Assembly (NCBI GenBank): GCA_002503545.1
Contig: DARY01000033.1
Coordinates: 49,586-95,681 of the forward strand
DNA: 46,096 nucleotides
From: Candidatus Methanomethylophilus sp. UBA78
Lineage (GTDB): Archaea; Thermoplasmatota; Thermoplasmata; Methanomassiliicoccales; Methanomethylophilaceae
Reading direction: 5' to 3'
In this document: positions 7,196 through 14,805 of the stretch, piece after piece
Layout of the letters: every line of letters begins with the position of its first letter
Position numbering within the stretch: the stretch's first letter is position 1
Position numbers and translations under genes: made by a program
Notes under the pieces: generated by a model
Database searches by the model: none
What the model saw: the letters and a program-made list of their open reading frames with translations, nothing else
What the model was told of the DNA's origin: nothing

Positions 7196-8113
7196 ATGGC
7201 TTTCAAATTGTTCAAGAACGGCGACCAGCTGTACGATGAGGGCATCGACCTGATCAACAGGAAGGAGTACAACGGTGCCAAGGGGAAGTTCAACGACGCC
7301 CTCAGCAAGGGAACCGGCAAAGCCGGCATGGCCCGGATGTACATAGCGCTCATCGACCTCCTGCGGAACCGCGGAACCCCGCAAAACTACCGGACCCTGA
7401 TAGACGAACTCAAGACGTGCGGGCAGAGCGGCTTCAAGTTCGGGCTCACCGACATAGACGCCGAAGCGCTGGAGACGGAATGCACCCTGGCCATGGAGGA
7501 GATAAACGCCTCGTCCATGGACGACGGCGGATACATGGAGAAGGGGCAGGCCCTGATCGACGTCGCATCCAAGTACGCCTCCCTGATCGGCGATGCCCCG
7601 CTGAAACTGGACGAGATCTCGAAGGGGAACACCCAGTCCACCGGGACCAGGGAATCCCTCGTCCTCCAGGCCATGGCGTACGAGTGCATGGGGACGGGCG
7701 TGGTCCTCAGGAACCCGAAGCAGGGGTCCGAGTACATGCAGATGGCCTACAACTTCCGCAGGCAGATCGGCGACTCGGGCGACAGGGACTACGAGCTGAT
7801 GAAGAACTACGCCAAATCCTGCAAATGCTGGATCTGCGGAAGGCCCGCCAGCGGGGAGGGCATACACTTCATGTCCATAAAGAGCGAGATAACTCCCATG
7901 TTCAGGGAGAAGGAGACCGACCTCATCAGAACCGCGGACGAGGATTTCAGGTCCATCTACATCTGCATGCCCTGCTACTCCGCCTTCTCGAACCGGGCGG
8001 ACGACATATCGAGAGAGTACTTCACCCAGGCCATGGCCGAGATGAGGGCCATGGAGGCGAGGATCCAGGCCCAGATCGCCTCACTGTACACCGAGATAAG
8101 ACTGAGCAGGTGA
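7196..8113 (+). CDS. Uncharacterised protein, helical TPR-like N-terminus and zinc-ligand Cys pairs
   Basis: 305 residues, not recognised as a named family. The N-terminus (about 5-60) looks like a TPR-type helical pair: a tandem of LYDEGIDLINRKEYNGAKGK and a following helix, as in proteins that count or scaffold partners. The C-terminal third has CWIC (Cys211, Cys214) and CMPC (Cys257, Cys260), spaced as a four-Cys zinc site with a 42-residue insertion. No signal peptide or membrane helix, so cytoplasmic. The last 40 residues are a charged helix. It opens a five-gene operon; the stop is 4 nt before the next gene. GAGGGTG precedes the ATG. Its place with zinc-ribbon, coiled-coil and SPFH proteins suggests a soluble component of a membrane-associated complex. 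Function unknown. Confidence 0.85.
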   Translation: MAFKLFKNGDQLYDEGIDLINRKEYNGAKGKFNDALSKGTGKAGMARMYIALIDLLRNRGTPQNYRTLIDELKTCGQSGFKFGLTDIDAEALETECTLAMEEINASSMDDGGYMEKGQALIDVASKYASLIGDAPLKLDEISKGNTQSTGTRESLVLQAMAYECMGTGVVLRNPKQGSEYMQMAYNFRRQIGDSGDRDYELMKNYAKSCKCWICGRPASGEGIHFMSIKSEITPMFREKETDLIRTADEDFRSIYICMPCYSAFSNRADDISREYFTQAMAEMRAMEARIQAQIASLYTEIRLSR

Positions 8114-8117
8114 TCCC

Positions 8118-9659
8118 ATGGACGATATGATTTCCCTCAGATGCAAATACTGCGGCGCCCCCCTGGACGCCGGAGACGTGAAAGGAGACGACCCCTACGT
8201 CACATGTCCCAGCTGCGGAACCACGCAGCAGAGGGTCGATGCGAAGGCCTACCTGGACCAGCTCATGGGCCAGGTCCGCTCCTGGATCAACAAGGCCGTC
8301 CCCGGCGGCATCACCGTCGCCCAGTCGGAGAACGTCGACAGCGTGGCCAGGCACAGCATCTTCATGAACAGCGTCAAACCCAGGGTGGACATAGAGTTCG
8401 GCGAGTACAAGTTCGCCCTCACGTCCCTGCTGGCGAACCCGATGCTCGTGATGCCCTTCACCGTGGAAATGAGGGTGAAGACCCAGCACACTTCCGCGCA
8501 GGCATTCGAGTTCAGCGAGAAGATGACCGGCGTCGCCCCTCTCGCGGTGGATGCCGAGAGCAGGGAGCTTATAACGACGGCCAGGAACGTGACGGATGCC
8601 TACGCCCTCCTGATAAACAACACGAACCTGCTGAAGGAGGACAAGGAGGGCAGGTACATCCTCATGGCCAACAACTTCGGCACCGCGGCGGAGGACTTCA
8701 GGAACCTGGACGGGTACGAGCCGGCCGGCATCCGCTTCGACGGCCTCCGCCTCGCCTGCCAGGGATGCGAGAAGCTCCTCAACGGGGATGTCGCATCCTC
8801 GCTGCTGCTGTTCGAACAGGGCAAGGAAAGGCTCAGGGAGGCCAAGGCGAGACTCGCCGGGAACATGAAGGTGTCCATCATGGGACAGCCCCTGACGGCC
8901 GAGATCAAACAGGTCGAGGCGCTGGAGGAGACCGCGAAATCGGTCAACTCCATGGGAGGGGACCCCCTCAGGGCCCTGGACAGCATAAGGCGCATCTTCA
9001 TGTACAAGTTCCCCACGGGGGGCAACTGGGGATTCATGCTCAACAACAAGGACCGGCTCTCAGAGGTCTTCGCCAACATGTCGGACGCCATCAGGGCCAA
9101 GAACGGCGGGTCCGTTAACATAGCCAGCGGGGACGGCGACATCCTGGTGCCCTTCTGGCACGTCGACCTCAGATACAGCTTCCAGACCGGTTCCCTGTGG
9201 AAGAAGAAGGCCGTGGAGGTCAGCGAGGACATCCTCATCCCGGCCGATTTCGTCATAGACGAGGCCTGCCTGAACAACCCCCGCTCGGCCATGACGGACG
9301 TGTTCAGCATCAAGAGCAAGGACGGGACGTTCGCCGGCATCCTCGGCAACGAGAAATCCATCAGCAACGGCGCCGGGATATCGGAGATCGTCTCCTCGGT
9401 CGCCCCGAACTCCGTCGGGAACAGGAGCGTGATCATACCGCTCAGCACCGAGAAGGAGGCGGAGCGCCTGGCCGAGCAGTACATAAGCGCCGTGGCCACC
9501 GCCGAACCGAAACTGAAGCTCAGCAACCCCGACGTGGACCGTCTGATCTACATACCGTTCAGAAGGAACGGGAGCAGAGTGACGGCACCGTCCAGCTTCG
9601 GGCCCCTGGTACCTTACAGGGTGAGACGGATGGACCTGGACGAACTCATCGTCCTCTGA
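8118..9659 (+). CDS. Zinc-ribbon protein of the SPFH operon (YdjG-like position)
   Basis: 513 residues, predicted cytoplasmic. A four-Cys zinc ribbon occupies the N-terminus (Cys9, Cys12, Cys30, Cys33). The remaining ~470 residues have no motif I recognise: a mixed alpha/beta region, a helical Lys/Glu/Ala-rich segment around 225-275, and a beta-rich second half ending in RVRRMDLDELIVL. GGTGAT lies about 5 nt before the ATG. In Bacillus subtilis the ydjG gene beside the SPFH gene ydjI also encodes a zinc-ribbon protein, but similarity outside the ribbon cannot be claimed from sequence inspection. The preceding gene ends 4 nt upstream and a four-helix membrane protein follows after 33 nt. Confidence 0.85.
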   Translation: MDDMISLRCKYCGAPLDAGDVKGDDPYVTCPSCGTTQQRVDAKAYLDQLMGQVRSWINKAVPGGITVAQSENVDSVARHSIFMNSVKPRVDIEFGEYKFALTSLLANPMLVMPFTVEMRVKTQHTSAQAFEFSEKMTGVAPLAVDAESRELITTARNVTDAYALLINNTNLLKEDKEGRYILMANNFGTAAEDFRNLDGYEPAGIRFDGLRLACQGCEKLLNGDVASSLLLFEQGKERLREAKARLAGNMKVSIMGQPLTAEIKQVEALEETAKSVNSMGGDPLRALDSIRRIFMYKFPTGGNWGFMLNNKDRLSEVFANMSDAIRAKNGGSVNIASGDGDILVPFWHVDLRYSFQTGSLWKKKAVEVSEDILIPADFVIDEACLNNPRSAMTDVFSIKSKDGTFAGILGNEKSISNGAGISEIVSSVAPNSVGNRSVIIPLSTEKEAERLAEQYISAVATAEPKLKLSNPDVDRLIYIPFRRNGSRVTAPSSFGPLVPYRVRRMDLDELIVL

Positions 9660-9692
9660 AACTCAACACTCTAAAAACAGAAAGGGATAGAA

Positions 9693-10073
9693 ATGGCAGA
9701 GAACCAAGGGAATGCATACAGAGTCCGCGGCGTCGTCATAACGGCCGTGGCATTGATCGGTATAGCCGTGGGCGCCCTCCTGTACGGACTGGCGGACGTC
9801 GGCATAACGGTCGCGATCGGAGTGATCCTGGCCATACTGGGTCTGGACATATTCGCCGTGGGTTCGACCTACAGCGCGGAACCGGACAAGTTCGGACCCT
9901 CCGAGAAGATGTACAGGGCGGCCATGGGCCTGGTCATAACCCTGATCGGTGCGATAATGGTGATACTCGGATACGACGTCAACATATGGGTCGCCGTGGC
10001 GGTGTTCATAATAGGAATAGCCCTCATCGGCCTCGCAACGGGACTCATGAACGGCAGGAAGTCCAAATTCTGA
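9693..10073 (+). CDS. Small four-helix membrane protein of the SPFH operon
   Basis: 126 residues arranged as two hairpins of membrane helices: about 12-32, 35-55, 75-95 and 98-118, with a polar loop (about 57-72, YSAEPDKFGPSEKMYR) and a basic tail NGRKSKF. No catalytic motif. The third to fourth helices contain Asp and Asn at the turn (GYDVNIW). It is the only integral membrane protein in the operon, so it is the natural candidate for anchoring the coiled-coil and SPFH proteins to the membrane. The start ATG follows AAAGGGA; the next gene begins 12 nt after the stop. No named family recognised. Confidence 0.85.
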   Translation: MAENQGNAYRVRGVVITAVALIGIAVGALLYGLADVGITVAIGVILAILGLDIFAVGSTYSAEPDKFGPSEKMYRAAMGLVITLIGAIMVILGYDVNIWVAVAVFIIGIALIGLATGLMNGRKSKF

Positions 10074-10085
10074 GGAGGAAAGGCA

Positions 10086-10628
10086 ATGGCAGACACACTG
10101 GAAAACAACGTCGAAGGACAGATGGCGAGGAACAGGTCCCTCGTGGAGAGGATCGCCATGTACGTCCCCCTGTACAAGGGATACAAGCAGAAGAACCTCC
10201 GCCGGGACGAGGACAGGGCGATAAGGGACGTCGTCGCCAAGGAACTGGTCAACGTCAAGAACGACCTCGCGAACGCATCCCGCGCCGCCGTCGGCGACCT
10301 CGATGCCATGAGGGACAGCGAGAGGGTCAGATCGAAGGTGGACAGGTACTACGCGGACGTCAAGAAGGCGGTCGCGGGGTACAGCGCCTTCCACGACTCG
10401 GTCAAGATCATGGAGTCCGAGCTGGATAACATCATATCCTGGGACGCCAGACTGATCGACGGGGTGCAGAACCTCAAGACCGTCAGCGCACAGCTGGTAC
10501 AGTACGCGGACACGGGCGAGAACATAAAACCCGCCCTCCGCGCGGTCGAGAAGGAGATAGACGCCCTGATCGAGGCCTACAACCAGAGGGAGAACATCAT
10601 GAAGGGCTTCGTCGACGGCAAGGAGTGA
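10086..10628 (+). CDS. Coiled-coil protein of the SPFH operon
   Basis: 180 residues, almost entirely helical and highly charged, with no membrane segment. A conserved-looking start is LVERIAMYVPLYKGYKQKNL followed by RRDEDRAIRDVVAKEL; the rest has heptad-like hydrophobic spacing up to the final helix EKEIDALIEAYNQRENIMKG. By shape it could act as a membrane-associated scaffold, as PspA-type proteins do, but it is shorter than PspA and I see no PspA signature, so this is analogy only. GAGGAAAGG is a strong ribosome site before the ATG. The stop lies 6 nt before the SPFH start. Confidence 0.85.
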   Translation: MADTLENNVEGQMARNRSLVERIAMYVPLYKGYKQKNLRRDEDRAIRDVVAKELVNVKNDLANASRAAVGDLDAMRDSERVRSKVDRYYADVKKAVAGYSAFHDSVKIMESELDNIISWDARLIDGVQNLKTVSAQLVQYADTGENIKPALRAVEKEIDALIEAYNQRENIMKGFVDGKE

Positions 10629-10633
10629 CACAT

Positions 10634-11746
10634 ATGGCAGAGAAGAAACAGAACGTTGTATTCTGGAAGGACCAGGGACCGGACGACATCATCTACGTGT
10701 CGCCCGACGACGACCTCAGGACCATCACCTCGGTTACGGTGCCGGAGCACAGTGTGGCACTCTTCATCAGGGACGGCCAGCTCCAGGGGGTCCTGGAACC
10801 CGGAAGGCATGTGACCACGAGCGCCAACATACCCTGGCTCACGGCCCTGTACAACAGGGCCCTGGGGTTCAGGGAGAGCCCGTTCAAGTGCTCCGTCGTG
10901 TTCATATCGCTGAAGATATTCAACGGCAGATGGGGCCTCAGGTCCATGATCAAGGCCGCCAAGGAATACGAGGTACCCATAACCCTGATGGCGAACGGCG
11001 ACTTCCAGTTCCGCATCCAGAACCCGAACGTCTTCTACACCCAGGTCCTGGGAGGCATGAAGAACTACTCGACCGGGGACGTCAACCAGTTCATGAAGAG
11101 CTTCATAACCGAGCAGCTGACCCAGCAGCTCAACAACCAGTACTACATGGACGTCATGAGCAACCTCGAGAAGGCCTCCACCTCCACCAGGATCCTCATA
11201 GACCCCTACTTCCAGCAGAGGGGGATCGAGCTCCTGGCACTGAAGATCAACGAGGTCTCTACCACCGAGGAGGAGAAGAAGAAGGTCTTCGAGTACCTGC
11301 AGTTCAGCAGCGCCAACGGAGAGGCCTTCAAGAGATACGAGGTCATGGACCGCATGGCGGACGCCATCGGGAACTCCGAGGGCGGTGCGGCGATGGGCAC
11401 CGGCATGCTCCTGTTCCCGCAGATGTACCAGCAGCTCAACCAGCAGTCCCTGCAGGGCGTCAACCAGCAGGCCGCCGCGCAACAGACCCAGAAGGTCATG
11501 TGCCCGTACTGCGGCGGTCTCAACGACTACCCCTACAAGTTCTGCGGGAACTGCGGCAAGCCGTCCCCCATGATGCAGAACCAGCAGCAGACGGCGCCCC
11601 CGCAGCCGATGGCCGCTCAGCAGCCCGCCGCTCCCGCGGCCGCAGGCGGAGCCTCCTTCAGGATCTGCCCGTACTGCGGACAGGACCTCAGCGGTCTCAA
11701 GAAGACCCCCAGGTTCTGCCCGTACTGCTCCGAGCAGCTGCAGTAA
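10634..11746 (+). CDS. SPFH (band 7) domain protein with two C-terminal zinc ribbons, YdjI-like
   Basis: 370 residues. The SPFH_2-type domain spans about 15-240: VPEHSVALFIRDGQLQGVLE and the strand CSVVFISLKIFNGRWGL resemble the YdjI group, where an inserted segment with a conserved RWG is found. Then a Gln/Met-rich linker, a first four-Cys zinc ribbon (CPYCGG...CGNCGK, about 293-314), a Pro/Ala/Gln linker, and a second ribbon (CPYCGQ...CPYCSE) at the very C-terminus. SPFH proteins form oligomeric membrane-bound platforms. There is no N-terminal membrane helix, as in the YdjI group, so it likely docks through partners. I chose the ATG at 10634 because AGGAG precedes it by 8 nt; a GTG at 10625 overlaps the previous stop. 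Last gene of the operon, followed by a strong hairpin. Its partners in B. subtilis recruit PspA under membrane stress. Confidence 0.9.
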   Translation: MAEKKQNVVFWKDQGPDDIIYVSPDDDLRTITSVTVPEHSVALFIRDGQLQGVLEPGRHVTTSANIPWLTALYNRALGFRESPFKCSVVFISLKIFNGRWGLRSMIKAAKEYEVPITLMANGDFQFRIQNPNVFYTQVLGGMKNYSTGDVNQFMKSFITEQLTQQLNNQYYMDVMSNLEKASTSTRILIDPYFQQRGIELLALKINEVSTTEEEKKKVFEYLQFSSANGEAFKRYEVMDRMADAIGNSEGGAAMGTGMLLFPQMYQQLNQQSLQGVNQQAAAQQTQKVMCPYCGGLNDYPYKFCGNCGKPSPMMQNQQQTAPPQPMAAQQPAAPAAAGGASFRICPYCGQDLSGLKKTPRFCPYCSEQLQ

Positions 11747-11753
11747 ACATACC

Positions 11754-11773
11754 GGCCGGGCTCCGGCCCGGCC
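11754..11773 (+). terminator. Hairpin ending the SPFH operon
   Basis: GGCCGGGC / GCCCGGCC, 8 bp perfect, loop TCCG, 8 nt after the SPFH stop. No clear U-run follows. Confidence 0.6.
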
Positions 11774-11842
11774 CGCCTTCCGAACATACCCAGACGATAT
11801 TTATTTACGCCATTCCGAAGTGATGCGGCAAGAGATGTTCCC

Positions 11843-12655
11843 ATGGAAGGGATAATGAGGAAAGTCATGGACCTGGCCGTGAAGGCCGGCGGCATAATCG
11901 TCCGCGGCCGCGGTTTCGATGTCAGCAGCAAAGGGACCAAGGAGAACTACGTGACCTCCACGGACGTCGAAGTCCAGGAGTACCTGAGGAAGGGTCTGAC
12001 GGAGATGCTCCCGGGGTCGTACTTCATGGGGGAGGAAAACGACATACCCTCGGAGGACGAGCGCCTCAGGGACAGTGACAGATGGGTGTGGATAGTCGAC
12101 CCCATAGACGGTACGGCCAACTACGCCCGCGGCATGTGCAACAGCGTCGTGTCCATAGCGCTGATGAGGAGGGGGAACGTAGTCGTGGGGGTCGTGCACC
12201 ATCCCTATCTGGGTATGACATTCTACGCCTGCGAGGGAGGGGGCGCCTTCATGAACGGGGAGCCGCTGCACGTCTCCGACAGGAAGATCGAGAACGCCAT
12301 GCTGGCCACTGCGTGGTCCACCTACAACAAGAAACTCGCCCCCGCATGCTTCCGCATAACCGAACGTCTCTACTACGTCTGCGAGGACATCCGGAGGACC
12401 GGGACGGCCGCCTTCGAACTCTGCATGCTGGCCAAGGGTGCGGTGGACATCTACTTCGAGATCAACCTGGCACCCTGGGACTATGCGGCCGCCAGCAGGA
12501 TCGTGAAGGAGGCGGGCGGGACGGTGACGTCGCTGGACGGGGACCTGAATCTGTACTCGCCGGGACCGGTCATCGCCGGCAACACCCCCGCCAACGCCGA
12601 ATACGTGAGGAGGATCGCCGAGGAGGAGATCCCCGCAGACCGGCCATCCGCATGA
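11843..12655 (+). CDS. Inositol monophosphatase family protein (IMPase/FBPase)
   Basis: 270 residues, the usual length. Mg-dependent sugar-phosphate phosphatase. Motifs: the metal-binding Glu in MGEENDIPS (about 65-72), the signature WIVDPIDGTANYARG (about 86-100) with catalytic Asp residues and Thr, and the C-terminal metal/substrate motif APWDYAAASRIVKEAGG (about 213-229). In archaea this family often acts on both myo-inositol phosphate (for lipid headgroups) and fructose 1,6-bisphosphate (gluconeogenesis); the sequence does not decide between them. A TATA element (GATATTTATTTAC near 11794-11806) lies about 40 nt upstream. Monocistronic between two intergenic regions. Confidence 0.94.
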   Translation: MEGIMRKVMDLAVKAGGIIVRGRGFDVSSKGTKENYVTSTDVEVQEYLRKGLTEMLPGSYFMGEENDIPSEDERLRDSDRWVWIVDPIDGTANYARGMCNSVVSIALMRRGNVVVGVVHHPYLGMTFYACEGGGAFMNGEPLHVSDRKIENAMLATAWSTYNKKLAPACFRITERLYYVCEDIRRTGTAAFELCMLAKGAVDIYFEINLAPWDYAAASRIVKEAGGTVTSLDGDLNLYSPGPVIAGNTPANAEYVRRIAEEEIPADRPSA

Positions 12656-12692
12656 ACTTCGCAGACCGGTAAACGCTTTACAGAAACATTTT

Positions 12693-12756
12693 TACGATTT
12701 TCGTAGTGAATTAAGGGTTTTCGTACGAAGATAGATTATTTATACTCCTTTTACGA
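12693..12756. promoter_or_regulatory. Cluster of TACGA/TCGTA pentamers around a TATA box
   Basis: TACGA or its complement occurs at 12693, 12701, 12721, 12724 and 12752. They form a TACGA-N3-TCGTA dyad (12693-12705) and the perfect palindrome TTCGTACGAA (12720-12729). A TATA element (TATTTATA, 12737-12744) sits between the second dyad and the last copy. This density is unlikely by chance and looks like a multi-site operator. Confidence 0.5.
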
Positions 12757-12784
12757 TGTAGTACTCAGAAGGAGGCGCGTAACC

Positions 12785-12895
12785 ATAGGCAAACGTAATA
12801 TGTCGGAACCCCGCGGAGAGAAGTATATCGAATTGAGACTCCCCGCCATGAAAGACGCAGGGCCAGTTGGCGCGTCGCTGTGCGGAAGCCTCTGA
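12785..12895 (+). other. Possible 36-residue small ORF or gene remnant with non-standard start
   Basis: A strong AGGAGG (12770-12775), 9 nt from ATA at 12785, lies about 26-30 nt downstream of a TATA box. The frame from ATA runs to TGA at 12893-12895 and encodes about 36 residues; the first ATG in frame is at 12800, 24 nt from the ribosome site, starting MSEPRGEKYIELRLPAMK. Promoter, ribosome site and open frame line up, but the start codon is wrong. Options: AUA initiation, a sequence error or mutation of ATG, or a decayed ribbon-helix-helix-like regulator. The rest of the 12.66-13.0 kb gap shows no other gene. Confidence 0.25.
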
Positions 12896-12966
12896 GCGAT
12901 CATCTCAGGTCTCTCAGTTCGCGGCCAAACCCTTTCAACCATTCCCCCAAGGCTTCTCTCAAAAAT

Positions 12967-12975
12967 CTATAATAC
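12967..12975 (+). promoter_or_regulatory. TATA box of apt
   Basis: CTATAATAC centred about 26 nt before the apt ATG, predicting a leaderless mRNA; there is no ribosome site. Confidence 0.5.
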
Positions 12976-12996
12976 TCTGTTTTCACATCTGGCATT

Positions 12997-13524
12997 ATGG
13001 CAAAACTCGAGGATTACGTAACCACCATACCGGATTTTCCGAAGCCCGGCATAATATTCAGAGACATAACCACCATCGTGTCCCATCCCGATGGGTTCAA
13101 GATGGCCGTCGACCAGCTGTGCAAGATGGTGGACGGCATGGACATCGACATCATCGTCGGTTCCGAGTCCAGGGGATTCATTTTCGGAGCGCCCGTGGCC
13201 TACGCCCTCGGCAAAGGATTCGTCATGGCGAGGAAGAAGGGCAAACTCCCGAGGGAGACCGTCTCCGAGACCTACGACCTCGAGTACGGCACCGCCACCC
13301 TCGAGATGCACAAGGACAGCATAAAACCGGGCATGAAGGTGTTCCTGGTGGACGACCTCGTGGCGACCGGGGGCACGACCGCGGCCATCATACACATGGT
13401 GGAGAAACTGGGCGGGAAGATCGTCAAGATAGGTTTCGTGATGGAACTGGCCGGATTCGACGCGAAGAACACGACCCTCAAGGGATACGACGTCGAGAGC
13501 CTGATATCCTACCCGGGACACTGA
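12997..13524 (+). CDS. apt: Adenine phosphoribosyltransferase
   Basis: Salvages adenine to AMP with PRPP. The 175-residue length matches bacterial-type APRT. The hallmark start IPDFPKPGIIFRDITT (about 11-26) is followed by VGSESRGFIFGAPVAYALGK (about 55-74) and the PRPP-binding loop VFLVDDLVATGGTTAA (about 116-131). ARKKGKLPRET is the flexible lid. It is near purD-containing regions but is not in an operon; a TATA box 26 nt upstream suggests a leaderless transcript. A tRNA-Arg gene on the opposite strand follows 12 nt after the stop. Confidence 0.96.
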   Translation: MAKLEDYVTTIPDFPKPGIIFRDITTIVSHPDGFKMAVDQLCKMVDGMDIDIIVGSESRGFIFGAPVAYALGKGFVMARKKGKLPRETVSETYDLEYGTATLEMHKDSIKPGMKVFLVDDLVATGGTTAAIIHMVEKLGGKIVKIGFVMELAGFDAKNTTLKGYDVESLISYPGH

Positions 13525-13536
13525 TGCGGGAGCCAG

Positions 13537-13611
13537 AGGGCGTGCCGGGATTCGAACCCGGGTTGTCAGCTCCGAAGGCTGATAGGATAATCCAAGCTAC
13601 CACACACGCCC
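13537..13611 (-). tRNA. tRNA-Arg (anticodon UCG)
   Basis: Minus-strand cloverleaf: acceptor GGGCGTG / CACGCCC, T-arm with GGGTTCGAATCCC, anticodon stem TCAGC / GCTGA and loop CTTCGGA, which gives anticodon TCG reading CGA. The D-arm is weak (two G-C pairs) but its TAGCTTGGAT loop is the same as in the second tRNA-Arg at 21.7 kb. No intron; the 3' CCA is not encoded. Discriminator base is U. Confidence 0.92.
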
Positions 13612-13698
13612 ATCCTTCCCATCGTCGGAGCCATATTAATTATGATTGGATATGGCTCCCTCAATACCCTTTAATCGAACCTCCCCGATTACCGTCCA

Positions 13699-14745
13699 AT
13701 GTCAAAGGTTGTAATGAACGACGGTGCGGGAGGCGAACTCATGCAGGAGTTCATATCCAGGCACATCACCAGTCATTTCCCCAAAATGGATACGGAGATC
13801 CCCTTGGACGCTCTCGACGACTCCGCGGTAGTGGACGACGTCGTCTTCACCATCGACGGCCACACCGTCAACCCTCTCTTCTTCCCCGGCGGCGATATCG
13901 GGAAGATAGCCGTGTCCGGCACGGTGAACGACATATCGGTCATGGGTGCCAGACCCATAGCCATCGCAAGCTCGGTCATCCTGGAGGAGGGACTCGACTC
14001 GGACATAGTGGACAGGGTCATGAAGAGCATGGGAGCCACGGCCGCATCGGCCGGAGTCCCCATCGTGACGGGGGACACCAAGGTCATGGGGGCCGGGGAG
14101 ATCGACAAGATGGTCGTGACCACCTCCGCCATAGGCAAGAGGCCCGACTACCTCGACCACGACATGGCGGTGGCGAACTCCTACAGGAAGGTCGACAGCA
14201 GATGGTGCGCCGACTCCAACACCCGCCCCGGCGACGTCATAATCGTCTCCGGCTACATGGGCGACCACGGCATCGCCCTCCTCTCGTTCAGGGAGGGGTA
14301 CGGATTCGACAGCGTGATCGAGTCCGACGTGCAGCCGCTGAACAAGATGATCGAGAAGGGCCTCCGCATCGGAGGCATCGTGGCGATGAAGGACCCCACC
14401 AGGGGAGGACTCGCCAACACCCTCAACGAATGGGCCGACAAATCGAAGTGCCAGATAGAGGTCGACGAGGAGCTCATCCCCCTGAGGGACGGCGTGGTGA
14501 GCGCCTGCGAACTGCTCGGAATCGAGCCCCTCAACATCGGCAACGAGGGCAAGTGCGTCATGTCCGTAGTCCCGGAAATGGCCGAGGAGGTCCTGAAAGC
14601 GATCAGGGCCACACCGGAGGGCAGGGACGCGGCCATAATCGGCAAGGCGGCCGAAGGACCCAGCAGGGTCATCCTGCGCACCGAGGTGGGCGGAAGGAGG
14701 ATCCTCGAACCCCCGTCCGGGGACCCCGTCCCCAGGATCTGCTGA
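13699..14745 (+). CDS. hypE: Hydrogenase maturation protein HypE
   Basis: Makes the cyanide ligands of [NiFe]-hydrogenase by dehydrating the thiocarbamoylated C-terminal Cys that HypF loads. 348 residues, standard. N-terminal substrate segment DGAGGELMQEFI (about 8-20), ATP-binding region DALDDSAVVDD, HTVNPLFFPGGDIGKIAVSG (about 55-75), GVPIVTGDTKVM (about 118-129), TRGGLANTLNEWA (about 234-246), and the invariant C-terminal PRIC ending in Cys. The C-terminal Cys is intact, so the protein should be functional. CTTTAATCG near 13669 is a TATA candidate placing the start at the ATG. hypB is 18 kb away; hypA, C, D and F are not in the window. Confidence 0.96.
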   Translation: MSKVVMNDGAGGELMQEFISRHITSHFPKMDTEIPLDALDDSAVVDDVVFTIDGHTVNPLFFPGGDIGKIAVSGTVNDISVMGARPIAIASSVILEEGLDSDIVDRVMKSMGATAASAGVPIVTGDTKVMGAGEIDKMVVTTSAIGKRPDYLDHDMAVANSYRKVDSRWCADSNTRPGDVIIVSGYMGDHGIALLSFREGYGFDSVIESDVQPLNKMIEKGLRIGGIVAMKDPTRGGLANTLNEWADKSKCQIEVDEELIPLRDGVVSACELLGIEPLNIGNEGKCVMSVVPEMAEEVLKAIRATPEGRDAAIIGKAAEGPSRVILRTEVGGRRILEPPSGDPVPRIC

Positions 14746-14763
14746 GCCGGCGCGGGGTGGAAC

Positions 14764-14770
14764 CTTTATA
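14764..14770 (+). promoter_or_regulatory. TATA box of the DUF1015 gene
   Basis: CTTTATA about 39 nt before the ATG at 14806, predicting a leader of roughly 15 nt. Confidence 0.5.
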
Positions 14771-14805
14771 GGTTGCCCCCGCTGATACCCAATCAGGCGA
14801 TCACC

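Noticed and set aside
12751..12942. 63-codon minus-strand frame in the apt upstream gap
   Set aside because: No promoter or ribosome site on that strand; it overlaps the better supported plus-strand signals.
12785..12960. Box C/D small RNA
   Set aside because: CTGA-like boxes are present but no RTGATGA box at the right distance on either strand.
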